Origin: Meghimatium bilineatum
Lineage: Eukaryota; Mollusca; Gastropoda; Stylommatophora; Philomycidae
NCBI GenBank assembly: GCA_034231615.1
Contig: CM067322.1
Span: 52,458,456-52,522,455, forward strand
DNA: 64,000 nucleotides
Direction: 5' to 3'
Shown here piece by piece: positions 44,345-56,700 of this stretch. Position numbers and translations under genes: made by a program. The notes beneath the pieces are model-generated. The model worked only from the letters and a program-made list of their open reading frames with translations. It was not told the origin of the DNA and did not search any database. Within the stretch, counting starts at the first letter, position 1. Each line of letters begins with the position of its first letter.

Positions 44345-45735
44345 TTGATCGGTTCTATCATCATCACAATATATTTTATCATAACCACCAACTCATGACA
44401 TACATTATAATAAAACATACAGTAAGCATACAATGAACTCAAGTTTCCTTACAAAAAGTGACAGTTTAATAATGATAAACACAATGAATCATGAAATGTT
44501 AGTTTACAGTTTGTGCGAAGAGATGATATTGATGTTAGTGTTACAATGTCTTGCAAGTGTTACAGGATGTATAAGTACACATAATGTGAGAACAAAGTTT
44601 TCTTTGTTGAGTATGTACCATGAGCTATTTAGTTTCCCTCCAGTGACTGTCAGATCAAAAACAAATTTACATTAATTATAAGTTTGTCATTAAAACCAGG
44701 TAAAAAGCATAAAAAATTGTGTAAACTGACAAAAACAAAAATCCTTGAGAAACTACAAATATTCACAATGAGTCATGTTTAATAATAGATTTACAAAAGG
44801 TGAATACGTTTGGGGTAAGATTGGTCGTTATGTTTGTAGTACGACACAGGAAGACATTCAAACAGGACAACAAATACAGTAGTAACTCCATGATGAGATC
44901 ACATACTTTTTTCTTTTACACTATCCCCACCCCCACGGAGTGAGCGTTAAAAATATAAAGACTGAACAAATTGCTCGGACATAATGGAAGAAAAATGTCT
45001 GAAGAAAATCTACACAAGTAAAATGGGATTGCAACATAGCTGCTATAAAATATAACACTTGTCACAACAAATGTCATTCAAGAGCTTGACAAAGGCCAAT
45101 TCTAAAGGTTTCCTGTTAAAAAAGTGATCTTGAATCTGTATTTGAATTTTGATCATCACTGGCATATCATGGTTTCCTAATCAACCTGTTGGGAAAAAAT
45201 ATCAAATATTACCTAACATTTATTACAATTAAAAAGTCATGTTTGTGAACAACACATTGCAACCATCACGTTAAACATTATTCTCACTTGTTCAAAACTT
45301 ATAATAGTCGACAAAATAGAAGTATGGATAAATAAAACATATCCTTATGCGCTTATTTAACCTGTAGCAATCTGAAGTCTACAAATGTAAAATCTAGTGA
45401 TAGAAACCCAATGTCAACATCGAGGTAGCCATGTACATCAATCCTCCATGATTATTTTCTATCATGCTCTTATTGTAAATATATGATAGAGTGATTGTCC
45501 TGATATTTTTGCAGCAACATAACTGACGCTATATGAAATACAGTACAAAAGTAAAATAAGCTTTACTGAACTTTTCAAATTAAACTGGACTTTTTGATAT
45601 ACTTTCAAATTTTCCTTCCAAATAGGTTGATGTCATATATTTGTAATTTGTCTCCTATTGTTTCTCCATCATCCATTACTTCAGCCAAGTCTTTGTTCAG
45701 ATTTTAATATAATTTAACCGAAGCAACATCAGTGT
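44345..45735. other. No recognisable feature
   Basis: AT-rich region. The ORFs are short and have no familiar motif. Could be part of the 3' UTR or downstream region of the minus-strand host gene ending at 47449, but no signal proves it. Confidence 0.4.
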
Positions 45736-45739
45736 TGGA

Positions 45740-46160
45740 AAGAAAATCAAACTGTATACGTCGCTAGTGTTTTCTGCTGTGTTGTATGGTTGTGAGAGCT
45801 GGACACTCACTGCAGACATGGATAGACGATTACAGGCTTTCGAGTACAAATGTTACAGACAAATTCTCCGAATTTCCTATAGGGAACATAAGACCAATGT
45901 GTACGTAAGAAATAAGGTGGACATGTGTGCAGCAAGAGCCATTGCTTTCAATAGTGAAATGACAAAAACTAGCATGATTCGGACATGTATGCAGGCAACT
46001 GTCGAGGATGGAAGAAGCAGGGGGAAATTGAAGGCATGGAAGACAACATCAAGGAATGGACAGGGCAAGATATTTCCACACTCATCCGCATCGCTGAGGA
46101 TAGAATTCGCTGGACTCTTGTGTACTGAGGCATCCAATGTGGTACCCCTATGACCCTGAA
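45740..46160 (+). mobile_element. RTE-like LINE C-terminal relic
   Basis: SAVLYGCESWTLTADMDRRL then QAFEYKCYRQILRISYREHK is the characteristic RTE-like segment after the RT domain; later frames decay. Confidence 0.75.
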
Positions 46161-46164
46161 GGGT

Positions 46165-46575
46165 TACAGGTTTATTGATAGTTTAACCATATGCACAGCA
46201 ATTAATCTTTAGCATTCTGCATTGAAATTAAGCTATTTCCGCTTGCCAGTGTATTTTTTATTGCCACTACGTGCTATATATGAAGAGTATTTGGAAAAGG
46301 CAATAACTTTACCCCCTGAGGCCAGCAAAGCCGTTACAATGTTTAATCGCTGGTTTTTTTCCTACCAATTTTTAATAAATATCTCAAGATGTCATTTAAT
46401 AAAATATAATAAATTGTGTGGTTCTTGCTTCCAACTAGTGCATACCGTCAATTAAAATAATTACAAAGATTAGCATGAAATATTATTGCGTTGCTATGTA
46501 GCTGTCAGCAGCCCATGTCTGGCATTAATAGAAGAATGTTGGCATAAAAATATTATTTATCATCTGTCTCTTGAC
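46165..46575. other. No recognisable feature
   Basis: Short frames only; nothing supportable. Confidence 0.4.
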
Positions 46576-46579
46576 TTCA

Positions 46580-47295
46580 ATCTTTATCTTTGGGTGGTTG
46601 AGTAGTAATGGTTGATAGCTGGTATGTCACTAAGTTTTCTTTCTAGTATATTTCCATTGTCTGTAAATATACTTCCCAGTTATTTAAATTTAGAAGTTTG
46701 TTTCACTTTAGCTTTGTTTATTTTAAATTCACTGGATTAGATGACTTGCTGACTTTCATTACTTCTGTTTTCTGCGTATTTATTTTCATGTTATACTTGG
46801 CGCATGTTGTCGTGATTTTGTAACTGCTGTTCCTATTCATAAATTGATCATCAGCAAATAACAATTCGTTTATTGTGTTGTTTAAATCTTCATCAGATTC
46901 TTCTCTGCACTGTTTACTTCTTTATTTTTGGATTCTTTTGTCATTCTGTCCATACATGTTAAAACATATAGGTGTGAGCATACATCCTTGTCTTACTCCT
47001 GATTTTGTTTCGAAAGATAAGTCATTCCGTCAGTTCTTACTGAGCTTAGGTAGTTCTGGTAAAGGGCGTTTATATTTGCTAATAACTGCCTCTGATTCTG
47101 TATGTTTCTAGTGTTTCTCATAGAGCATTTCCATCTGCTCTACCGAATGCTTTTTCCTGGTCTATAAATATTGATATTGTGTTTTGTTCTTATATTCTAA
47201 TGCCTTTTCACTTAGTTATCTAAGGAAAAAAAGAGCATCTGTACAACTTCTCTCCTGAATTATTAGTTATATTTTGATTAATTAACCATAAAATA
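46580..47295 (-). mobile_element. RTE-like LINE reverse transcriptase relic
   Basis: Minus-strand frames read SGVRQGCMLTPICFNMYGQ (near 46960), NELLFADDQ (near 46865), KYNMKINTQKTEVMKVSK (near 46780) and VISKYKRPLPELPKLSKN (near 47060). The RT boxes are recognisable but several frames are needed. Confidence 0.75.
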
Positions 47296-47448
47296 TGTTC
47301 GTAGGCACTAATTGGAAACAATACCAAATTGTGCATACTTTCTTGGCATGTGAAATTATGTTTCAAATTGCTGTTCCGAACTTGTTAAAAGATGACTAAC
47401 AACCGTATCCCTTTGTGAACACTCCTGAGCACACAAAAATTTACTTAC

Positions 47449-47719
47449 CTAAAAGAAGATAGCATCCTGGGCAAAAGAAGATTGGCTATCCCCAGGTTTT
47501 CCTCCAAGACCACCTAATCCAGGTCTACCATATGAACTTTGTCCAGCACCACCTTGTCGGAAGTAATCGCCACCCCCAGCTGCCCCTCCTAAACCTGCAC
47601 CTGGTCTGTCAATGCCACGATAGAAGTCTCCACCTACCCCATTGCCATAAGCACTGGATCCGCCTCCTCTACCACCGGCAGCACCAGCTTGTTCAGAACG
47701 ACCACCAGAAAGTGGTTTT
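47449..47719 (-). CDS. Host RNA-binding gene, last coding exon
   Basis: Acceptor TCTTCCAG, then KPLSGGRSEQAGAAGG, SSYGRPGLGGLGG, ending DAIFF-TAG. The stop is directly followed by GTAAGTAA, a consensus 5' splice site, so an intron may begin at the base after the stop. Confidence 0.8.
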
Positions 47720-50700
47720 CTGGAAGATTTAAATGATTATTAGTATCAATAAATGCAATTATTTAGTGATAAAAACAAATTTAACTCATCTCTATGATGA
47801 TACCAACATAATTACTTTTGTAGACAGCACTCACTGTCTTCTTGCATATTAACAAAGTACAGCCTAGAGAACGGAATCAGTTGTACCATGGTTTACAGTT
47901 AGATACCATATCTGCGTCTTTCAGCCTGACATCTAACTTCAGCATGACTTCCTAGCCACTTTGATCATCTAAGGCAGGTGTGGGCAAACTTTATGTGCAG
48001 AGGGTCACATTGAAAATTGTAACGCTATTGGAGGGCCACATATATTATGTATATTTTTGTTTAAAATTCTCGGTAAGTAATCAATCAAATATTTTTATTG
48101 TAAAGAAAGGTAGTTTTACATAATGTAGATAACTTCTGAAATAAATAACATTTATAACAGACTTACACTATAACAGTCTATTTTCTAATATGGATAAAAG
48201 GTTTAGCAAATATTTTAATAATATTTCACAAATATTGTTCACAAATATATGTAGATCCAAATAATAAATTTAGCTGCAAATTTTTTTTTTTTTGAATGAT
48301 TGTTCATGCAAAGAACCATAGAAATCCAACAGACATTCAGACTTAAATTTTTCCTCCAGGTAATAATTGGCTTGTAATTCAAGCAACTCTAACTGTATGT
48401 GCTCTTGGGCTTTATCAGCTTCTGCACTGAAAGGAGGACTGATAACATTGAAGTGCTGCTTTAAGTTCTTGAAAATTGAACTGAGCTTTGAATTTTTTAC
48501 TCATTTCATCAGAAATAGTTTCAGCAAAGGGAAGTGACAAAACATGTTTTCACTTGCTTGTCTGGAAAACAGAGTTTGGCTTGAAATAATTTTACATGTG
48601 CAAACAAACCATTGCCCTGAAGTTTAACATTCAGTTCATTTAACTTTTCCATTATTTCAATGGCAAATATAAAGTCAAGCTTATTTCTGCATCAACAATG
48701 TTAGCATTGAAGTCACATTCTATGTCCATCTCTATTTCTTCTTTAAGATCCTATACTCTCCTTAAAACCAGAGACTCAACCATCGAAGTGTACTGTGGTA
48801 CAGGACATCAGAATGTTCAGTTTTTAGATCGTCTAGTAATGCTCTGAACTGCCTGTGATTGAGTCTTGATCTGGTGAGGTTTATGACACTTGACAACTGG
48901 GTCAATAACATATTTTTTGGTAAGTGGTAATATTACGTGTCATGATATTCAGGCTTAATCCTATCATTGATCAACTTTATCAGTCCTATCTATATTTTTT
49001 CCAGTTAAAGCACGAGCACCATCAGTTGTAATACTGGCCATCTTGTTCCCCATTAACCCAGCTCTTTCAATACAGCTACTAACAGCATTGAATATATCGA
49101 GGCCAGTGGTAGTGTCTTTGATCGACTCAACACTCAGTAACTCTTCAAAGAGTTTAAAAGAATTGTTTATTCGACTTATAAAAACTAATAATCGAGTAGT
49201 ATCCTGTGCATCAGTACTCTCGTCCAATGCAAGAGAGTACCACAAAAAAATATTACTTGCATCTTGAAGGGTCAAATCTTCACTCATCTTTTCAACACGT
49301 CTGACCACAGTTCTTTTGGATAATGTAATACTGTCAGCTTTGTTGTTTTGTTCTGGACACAGAATGTTTGTTGCATCTAGTAAACATTCCTTAATAAATT
49401 CACCATCAGAAAATGGCTTGTTGTATTTCACAAATTTGTGTGACTACACAAAACTAGCCTCTGTTGCGGCATCTTGAATAGAAGACTGGTAAACACTGTT
49501 TCTTCAGACTTTTTACCAACTCCATGCATTTTCTTTTCCTATCTTCAGATGTTAGATTGTGTCCGAAATTGGAATGTTTTGTCTGGTAATGTCTTTTTAA
49601 GTTATATTCTTTAAAAACAGCCACTGGTTAATGACACAGTAAGCAAACAGAGGTGTTGCCAACTTGCATAAAACAATATTTGGTAATCCATTTGTCTTTG
49701 AAAGCCAGACACTCGTCTTCAATTTTACGTTTCTCGGATGCACTCATAATAAAAAATATCTTAAAATGTTGCAAAATTAACTAAAAACAGGGGGTGCAAA
49801 GGGAACGCATTGCTCTAGATGGACCCAGGCTTAGCAGATAACCAAGATTCTAAATGTACCCCCTCATGTGCACCCTGGAAACAGAAATACAGCAGCTCGA
49901 GCTGATTCTGGCCAAATCATTTGGGGATCGTGTCCGAGAATGTGGAGGTTTCAGATGGAAAGAGATTTGACTGCATAAGAGACAGACAATATCTCCGACA
50001 CCACCACCACATATAGCGACACTGTAGACATACAGTGAAGCTAGTCAGTCCAGCCCAAATATTGGAGCGGCGGCCAATGTAAAATGCACGTAAAGGTAGA
50101 TGCATGATGAGAGACAAACAGATTTCATACTGAGTACAATGAAAGGGCAGAACAGCGCTAGAGGGCAGCGCGAACTGCAAATAGAACGTGAAAAGTTCCT
50201 AGGAAAGGGGAACTACAAGCTCCGTCAGCTCGAGGCAAGCTTCTAGTTACCTGTCCTCCTTACAGACAGAGACCCAGACCCAATTATTGGCGTTCGGAAA
50301 AGCAAGAAGACCTAACCCAACTCTAATGTTGAGCCTTCCTAAACCGAAAATATGCTCGCGAAGAGAAAAAGCCCTGTACTTGATGGGCTTAGGTAAGAAA
50401 GGGACAACGATGGCAGTACTGGCCCAAATCTAATGTCAGGTTCTCCTATACCGGAAATACACTTGCAGAGAGAAAGGGTTCAGTACCTGATGCGCTCAGG
50501 CGCTATTGGGACACGGTCGCTCAGCTCGAGAACGCCTTGCTCTCAAACGCGTGGTGTGAGACTCGAACTTGGACATGGGGTACACGATGTCGGTGAATGA
50601 CACCTCGGCCAAGAGGGCAAAAGAGCCAGGGTCCAACTCTTCCGATGAGTTCTTCCCCTTAAGGAACCAGGCTCACGGATGAGAAACGGATCAGTACCCG

Positions 50701-53700
50701 ATGGGCACAGGCACAATACGTCCAATTACATGAGGCAAGTTCATAGACAGTGCAAGACAGACGAGAGCAAAAAATTGTCTGGGCGAAGAGTCTCCACTAC
50801 GTGTGCCTGGAGACAGATATGGAGGCTGTCACAGGCTAGCCCACCCGAATTGTCACGGCATGCCGAAATCGGATGTGCTAGGCCTACAAAGCGCATAATG
50901 GTGTGCACAACGTAATCACATTCCCGGCAGAAATCGCACGGATATCTGTGCTGGTTACAATGGAGCGAACGCAAAACAAACAAACTAAAAATAAATGTGC
51001 TTCCGGCAGCGCGAATATAATTATTTAGATTTAGAAAACTCAGTTGCAATATAAATACGGAAATTTATGAATGGAAACTACGAACGTGATGGTTATTAAA
51101 ACACACTGGGAATTCCTTATGCACTGCGCAGCTTAAATGATTGCAAATCGAGTATTTGCCCATTCCATTCGTAGGATATGGGGAGTGGTTACATTATTGT
51201 TGTAACGATGTATTATTAATTATACCAGCTTTTAGCGATATTCTATTTTGTATGAAAAATCTTTTTAATATAAACTAAACATACATCCGAACATAATGCT
51301 TAAAAGTTAAAAACAGTTAATTATAATTTGAACGGCAATTTTCAATTTTTATAAAATTATATCGTCCGAGTCATTGATTAAAATTCAGCCAATCAAATTA
51401 CGTCAATTCTAGTATAGCAAATTACTCAATATTAAACACTCATATTTAACGTAGTAAAATTTCATAGACGATTATATATATATATATATATATAAATATT
51501 TAAATGTCAAATTTAAAAAAAATACACACAAAAATGTTTTATTTAATATATAAGAAAGTCGAATTAAAATTCCAATGGATATCTGCGTAATATTAATGGG
51601 GAAAAATCGTGTGGTGATCGTTCGTTTATTTAAAAATGTGTACGAGGGCCACAACAAAAAAATCTAATGGCGGGTCGTAGTTTGCCCACCCCTGATCTAA
51701 GGAATTGGACAGCAAACTTCATCAAAACTGGTTGCTTCATAAGACACATTGCAGGTAACTGTTGCTCTTCTTTGCAACCCTCCTGGGCAGGCTAACCATA
51801 CATAATAGAAACCACTGAATGAGTACAGTTCTTGGATAAAGAGACTCAGATCTAAAAGAATTCCAAATGAGTTGATAGTCCAGAAAGGGACAATTAGTGA
51901 GAATTAATACTAATGTAATGCAACTAGTACATTACCATGTATTTTCAACATTCAAAATCAGCATCAAATTTTTATGACTTTCGTAAATCAGTGTGACGCA
52001 TGATAACGACAAATCTGCAGGAGTTTGAGAACAGACACAGAAAAAGAAGGAAGAATATGTATCCAGATTTCTTTTGAATCAGAGCCATATGATGCAAGGT
52101 GCCCTATAAATAACAGCGCACATAACCATCTATTCACCTTCGAACTTCCTGCTGAGCATAGGTCCTCAACAAACCTCTTCCATTGTTTGCTCAATATCCT
52201 ACCAATCCCTTATGTATCTATGTTACTCTGTCCACCAGGTATTAACGTATATTTTTCTTTGCCCGGTTAACAATTTGTAATCTGACAACGCTTTTCATTT
52301 GTCTTTACTAATCACAATTTGTTTAGCTCTCTCTAATGGTATCTGATTAGCTATTATGCATGAGTTCATTGTGGGTTATCAATTGTATCACTTCAAATCT
52401 ACTCTATGCAGGCAACAATTGATAAAAGTTTGTAGTTTTCTGATTGTTCTCTTTGGTACTCCAATCATACAACAATTTTGCTTTTAATCTTAGTTAATGT
52501 ACTTAGTTTTTGTATTTGTTTGTAATATCTTTATGCAACATAATCACACAAACTCAAAATTATATTCATTTTCTGCATAATCTTTGATTCTTTTTAAAAA
52601 AAATAATGCAACATAATTTCCTGGTACATCACAACACATTTATTATATGAAACAGAACCAGTACCTGTCATAATACTCTGGGGGTGGTCGTGCGGCCAAG
52701 GCGTCTCTTTCTCTGAAGTAGGAATCAGGTGGACCCCGTGCACGGTCATCTAGATATGGTCTTGGTGGCATGAGTCTGTCTCGTGGGTCTGGAGGAAAAC
52801 GGTCATTCATTCTATCCCTTGCAAGTGCTGGATAACGGTCACGAGAGCCAGCTAATCCTCTATCTCCCGGAAGTGTAGACATACGTGCATAATAGACTTC
52901 CCGCTCCATACAGTAGCGATAGTAGGGATCATAACGATCTAATCCTACAGGAGGTAATCCTGGGTAAGAGTAACGGTCAAAGTCACCCCGACCAGAAAGT
53001 GGTCCATATGGCCGAGATCTGTTAGGCCCACCACCAAACCTGCAATAAGTGTTGCATTATCAGCCAAATGTACTAAATCACATGTTATATAATACACATA
53101 AAAGCACTTCATCATTAACATTTATTCTATGTACACTGATATATACTAATTGTTCTAAAATCTTGATCTGAATTAATGCTGTCAACATTTCAAAAAACCA
53201 TAACTGCCAATCTTAAATTACTAATCCAAACACATTCACACAAAACAGCATTTCTAGAAGTTCTCTTAAACTTACCATAATGTAGGATATACAATAACAA
53301 AGATTCTCAGTCTCATTAAAATTATTACAATTAACTAAAACCTAACTAATATTCACTATTATTTTAGCAACAAGTTAGCAACAATATATTATAAAATCTA
53401 CAGGACAAGATTGTGAAACTTATGTACACACTATAAGAATATAGTTTTAAAATTTTACTTTATTATAAATTACACATACAGCTAATTCACTTAGTACAAC
53501 ATAGTAGAACTATTTCGATACTACACGGCTGAAAGGCTGCACGATAATACCGATCTGGATTTTTGTATAACATCGATGATGTCAATCGCAGACGGCATCG
53601 GCACGACACAACCATGGTTCAGCGGACAGATGAACTAAAACGGTCTACAAGCTTGCGCAAATGAAACTTTTTCCTAACCCTTTCTTGTCGAATTTCCCGC

Positions 53701-56700
53701 TGCCACCTCCACCTTTCTTTCCGGTTGATAGCTGCAAGATTAAAAAAAAAAGAAGAATATTGCATTGTGTTTATAACACAAGAAAAAACGCCTATGCAAT
53801 GAAACCTGTCTTCATGTCGCATCAATGATTTAATTAATTTTTAAAAATACACAGAAAAAGTAGACAATTTTTCGAGTTGAGACGATTCAACTGCGACAGG
53901 TTTCATTGATCCAAACATGTAAAGCACAACGAATCGAACCATGCATTAAGTAACATATATAGACATCCAAAATAAGTAACCAAATACGGTTTGTTACGAA
54001 ATTGGGTTAACATAATAATATATCGCACATTTCTTTGTTACTACGGCTACTGATACAAATTAAATACATGATTTAAAGATTCAACCTGCCATTATAATAA
54101 ACCAGGGGTGTGAAAAATATGGCAAGCGGGCCACATCTGGCCCAACAAGTCATTTTACTGCTGGTATGCCGGGCTCATTTAAGATTACTATATGCTTTGG
54201 TCCAGAAAGTCCCAAAAATAACATCACAAGATATCGCAGAAAAGAAGCAAACCACGAAACTAAACAGCAATAAAGTGTTACAGGATTGCATAAAATATGT
54301 GCTGTTGTGAGTGCAATTGCACACAGAGCGAACGAAAGAGACTTTGGAAAAGCGTCTTTTGTCGGCGCACCCTTTAATGATTGACATGAAAGGTGACGTG
54401 GCGATACTTCTAGTACAGGACTAAAAGCTCTCTAAATATTCCAGCCCCATCCCTGCATGACTAACCTAAATTTGACCTGCAAACACAAACAGGTTGCCCG
54501 CCTCTGCAATAGGATTTCGGTTACATTTTCACCCAAGTGTTGTTTTATTCGATAAGCAAAGTGTTCAAAGCATAATTAATTAACCAAATTAAAACCCTTA
54601 ACCTAAAAATTATAATTTAAAAAAAAGATTTAAAAATACCTCGACTCGAATGTTGTTTCCATCAATGCTATATCCATCTAGTTGAGCAATGGCTTTGTTG
54701 GCATCACTCTTATTGACCATGTGCTGCACAATACAAAGAACACACAAATTACATAAGTTCTTCAGATATGATGCATTAGAAATGAAACAGAAAAAAACAG
54801 TAGCAATCAGCCTTGTGGAATTAGGAAATGAGAGATGATGGTTTTGCAAGATTGGAAGAGGAAAAGTAGAATAATTGAATTACACAATCACATAATGAAT
54901 CTAAAATTCTAATTCAAAGTACACATCCAAGCCGAAGAAAAATAAGCATATAAATCAGATATCACCCAAATACAAAAGGCTGCTCCATATAAGAATGTCC
55001 AATTGGATGGGAATACAGATATGACAATTAACAACCTTCTGTGAACTGTGAGGCAAGACCTGACCACAGCAGACTAAGCTATGGTAACAGTTTTGATGCT
55101 TCTGCTTGGATCTGGAGACAGGAAGATTGTGCCATTGAGTTTTGCATACTTGGCAAATTTAGTCTGGTTTCATTATGTGAAAAGAAAATAAGATACAGTT
55201 GTTTTGCCTTCCTGAATGAGGTTGTTAAAACTTGGAATGGGGTAGTGAAGTTTTGCTAATAACTGGAAGCACACATACACACGTTTCAAATAAATGGCCT
55301 TTATCAAGACTACATAATAACAAAAGCAAAAATGAGGTTGTTGAATATTTTCTCTGCCAAGAACATTGCTTTAGCATTCATGTCTTTGTTGTTGATAGTC
55401 TCTTGCACTAAGTGCCCCTATAGTGCTGCATTGCTATTTTGCAGGAAATCTTATGGCCAGAGATATTGAATATCTTGATGCACTCATGGTTTTGGAATAT
55501 GAAGGGCATGGGTTTCCTGCTAATTTGTCTCATAAAAACATTATATCAAGACCAGCAAGCAGCCATGAAGGTAGTGAAACATCTAATTGGTTCAGCATGG
55601 AAAAAGGAATCAGAAAAGGATGTGTCCTATCACCATATATCTTCAACATTTATGCAGAGAACATAAGAGAAATTAGAAATGACCAACAGAGAAATAACTT
55701 TGACCCACACGCATCTACGGTCACGGGATACCTGAACTAAGATATGCTGACGATACGTTATTGGCACAGTCAAGCAGGTCTTAAACATCTCATAAACTCC
55801 ATTAAAGAACAGTCAAAAAACAAAACCTATTTCTGTATGGAAACAAGACCAAAATTATGACAAGTGACAAAACGACTAGTAAGTTCTCAATCAGTGTCAA
55901 CAACAGCAAATTATCCAACAGTAACAATGATTGCTATTAAGAAGTCAGAAGGAGGTTGGCTATCGTATCAAAGAAGCTCCGCTGAAGATGGATGTCGGGC
56001 CACTTGCGCACATAAAATGGCGACAACGCATTTCCATTCTCTGGACTACATCCTGCTGGAAATCTAGGACCATGGTCCTGCTACTAGGGAGATCCAACTG
56101 GAGTTTGAGAATGAACGCTGCAGAAGTAGTATCAAAGAAGCTGATACAGATTAAAAACATGGCTACGCTGTTGCAAAACAAACATTCCTAGATTTGTTTG
56201 CATAATCCCAGTGGCAATATATTGGTGTGAACCCTAAACAATCACCAACAAAGTGAAAAATAAAATAGCAATTGAAACAAAATAGGAAAAACCTTAGAAT
56301 ACCATGGACCAAAAAGCACTAATGTAGCCATCCTGAGAGAAATTAATGTAAAAGAAAACTGGCTAAACAGCATGGTTCTTTACAGAAAACTGCTATATAT
56401 TAGCCATATCAAACGCCATGAAGGCCTAGAGAAAACATAATGCAGAGGATGGTGCTAGGGGATGAACAAGAGGCAGACCAAGAAGCAGATAGATTAAACA
56501 TCAAAGACCACCTGAACATGACAATAACAGATGCAGGAAGATTGGCTCAAGATAGAAGTTTTGACCTGCTGTGATGAATGCTACATCCTATTCAGGATAT
56601 GCTACCTGACAATGCCGTCAAATTTTCATACAAACTGATTGATCTCAAGCCCTGATGAAACTTCACAGATGATTCAATCCACATTAATTATGTCATGCTT

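Larger units (their letters stand above)
47975..51694 (-). mobile_element. hAT transposon (GTF2IRD2/Charlie-like) with TIRs and TSD
   Basis: 3,720 bp. Left end CAGGTGTGGGCAAACT (47975-47990); right end reads CAGGGGTGGGCAAACT on the minus strand (51694-51679). ATCTAAGG flanks it at 47967-47974 and 51695-51702, the 8-bp duplication expected of hAT. It carries one dead transposase gene and, between that and the right end, a GC-richer block. It sits inside a SINE-B, itself in intron 4 of the host RNA-binding gene. Confidence 0.92.

Noticed and set aside
53619-53825. Minus-strand ORF reading INRKERWRWQREIRQERVRKK as an exon
   Set aside because: Wrong frame: the phase set by neighbouring exons gives LSTGKKGGGGSGKFDKK from the same bases.
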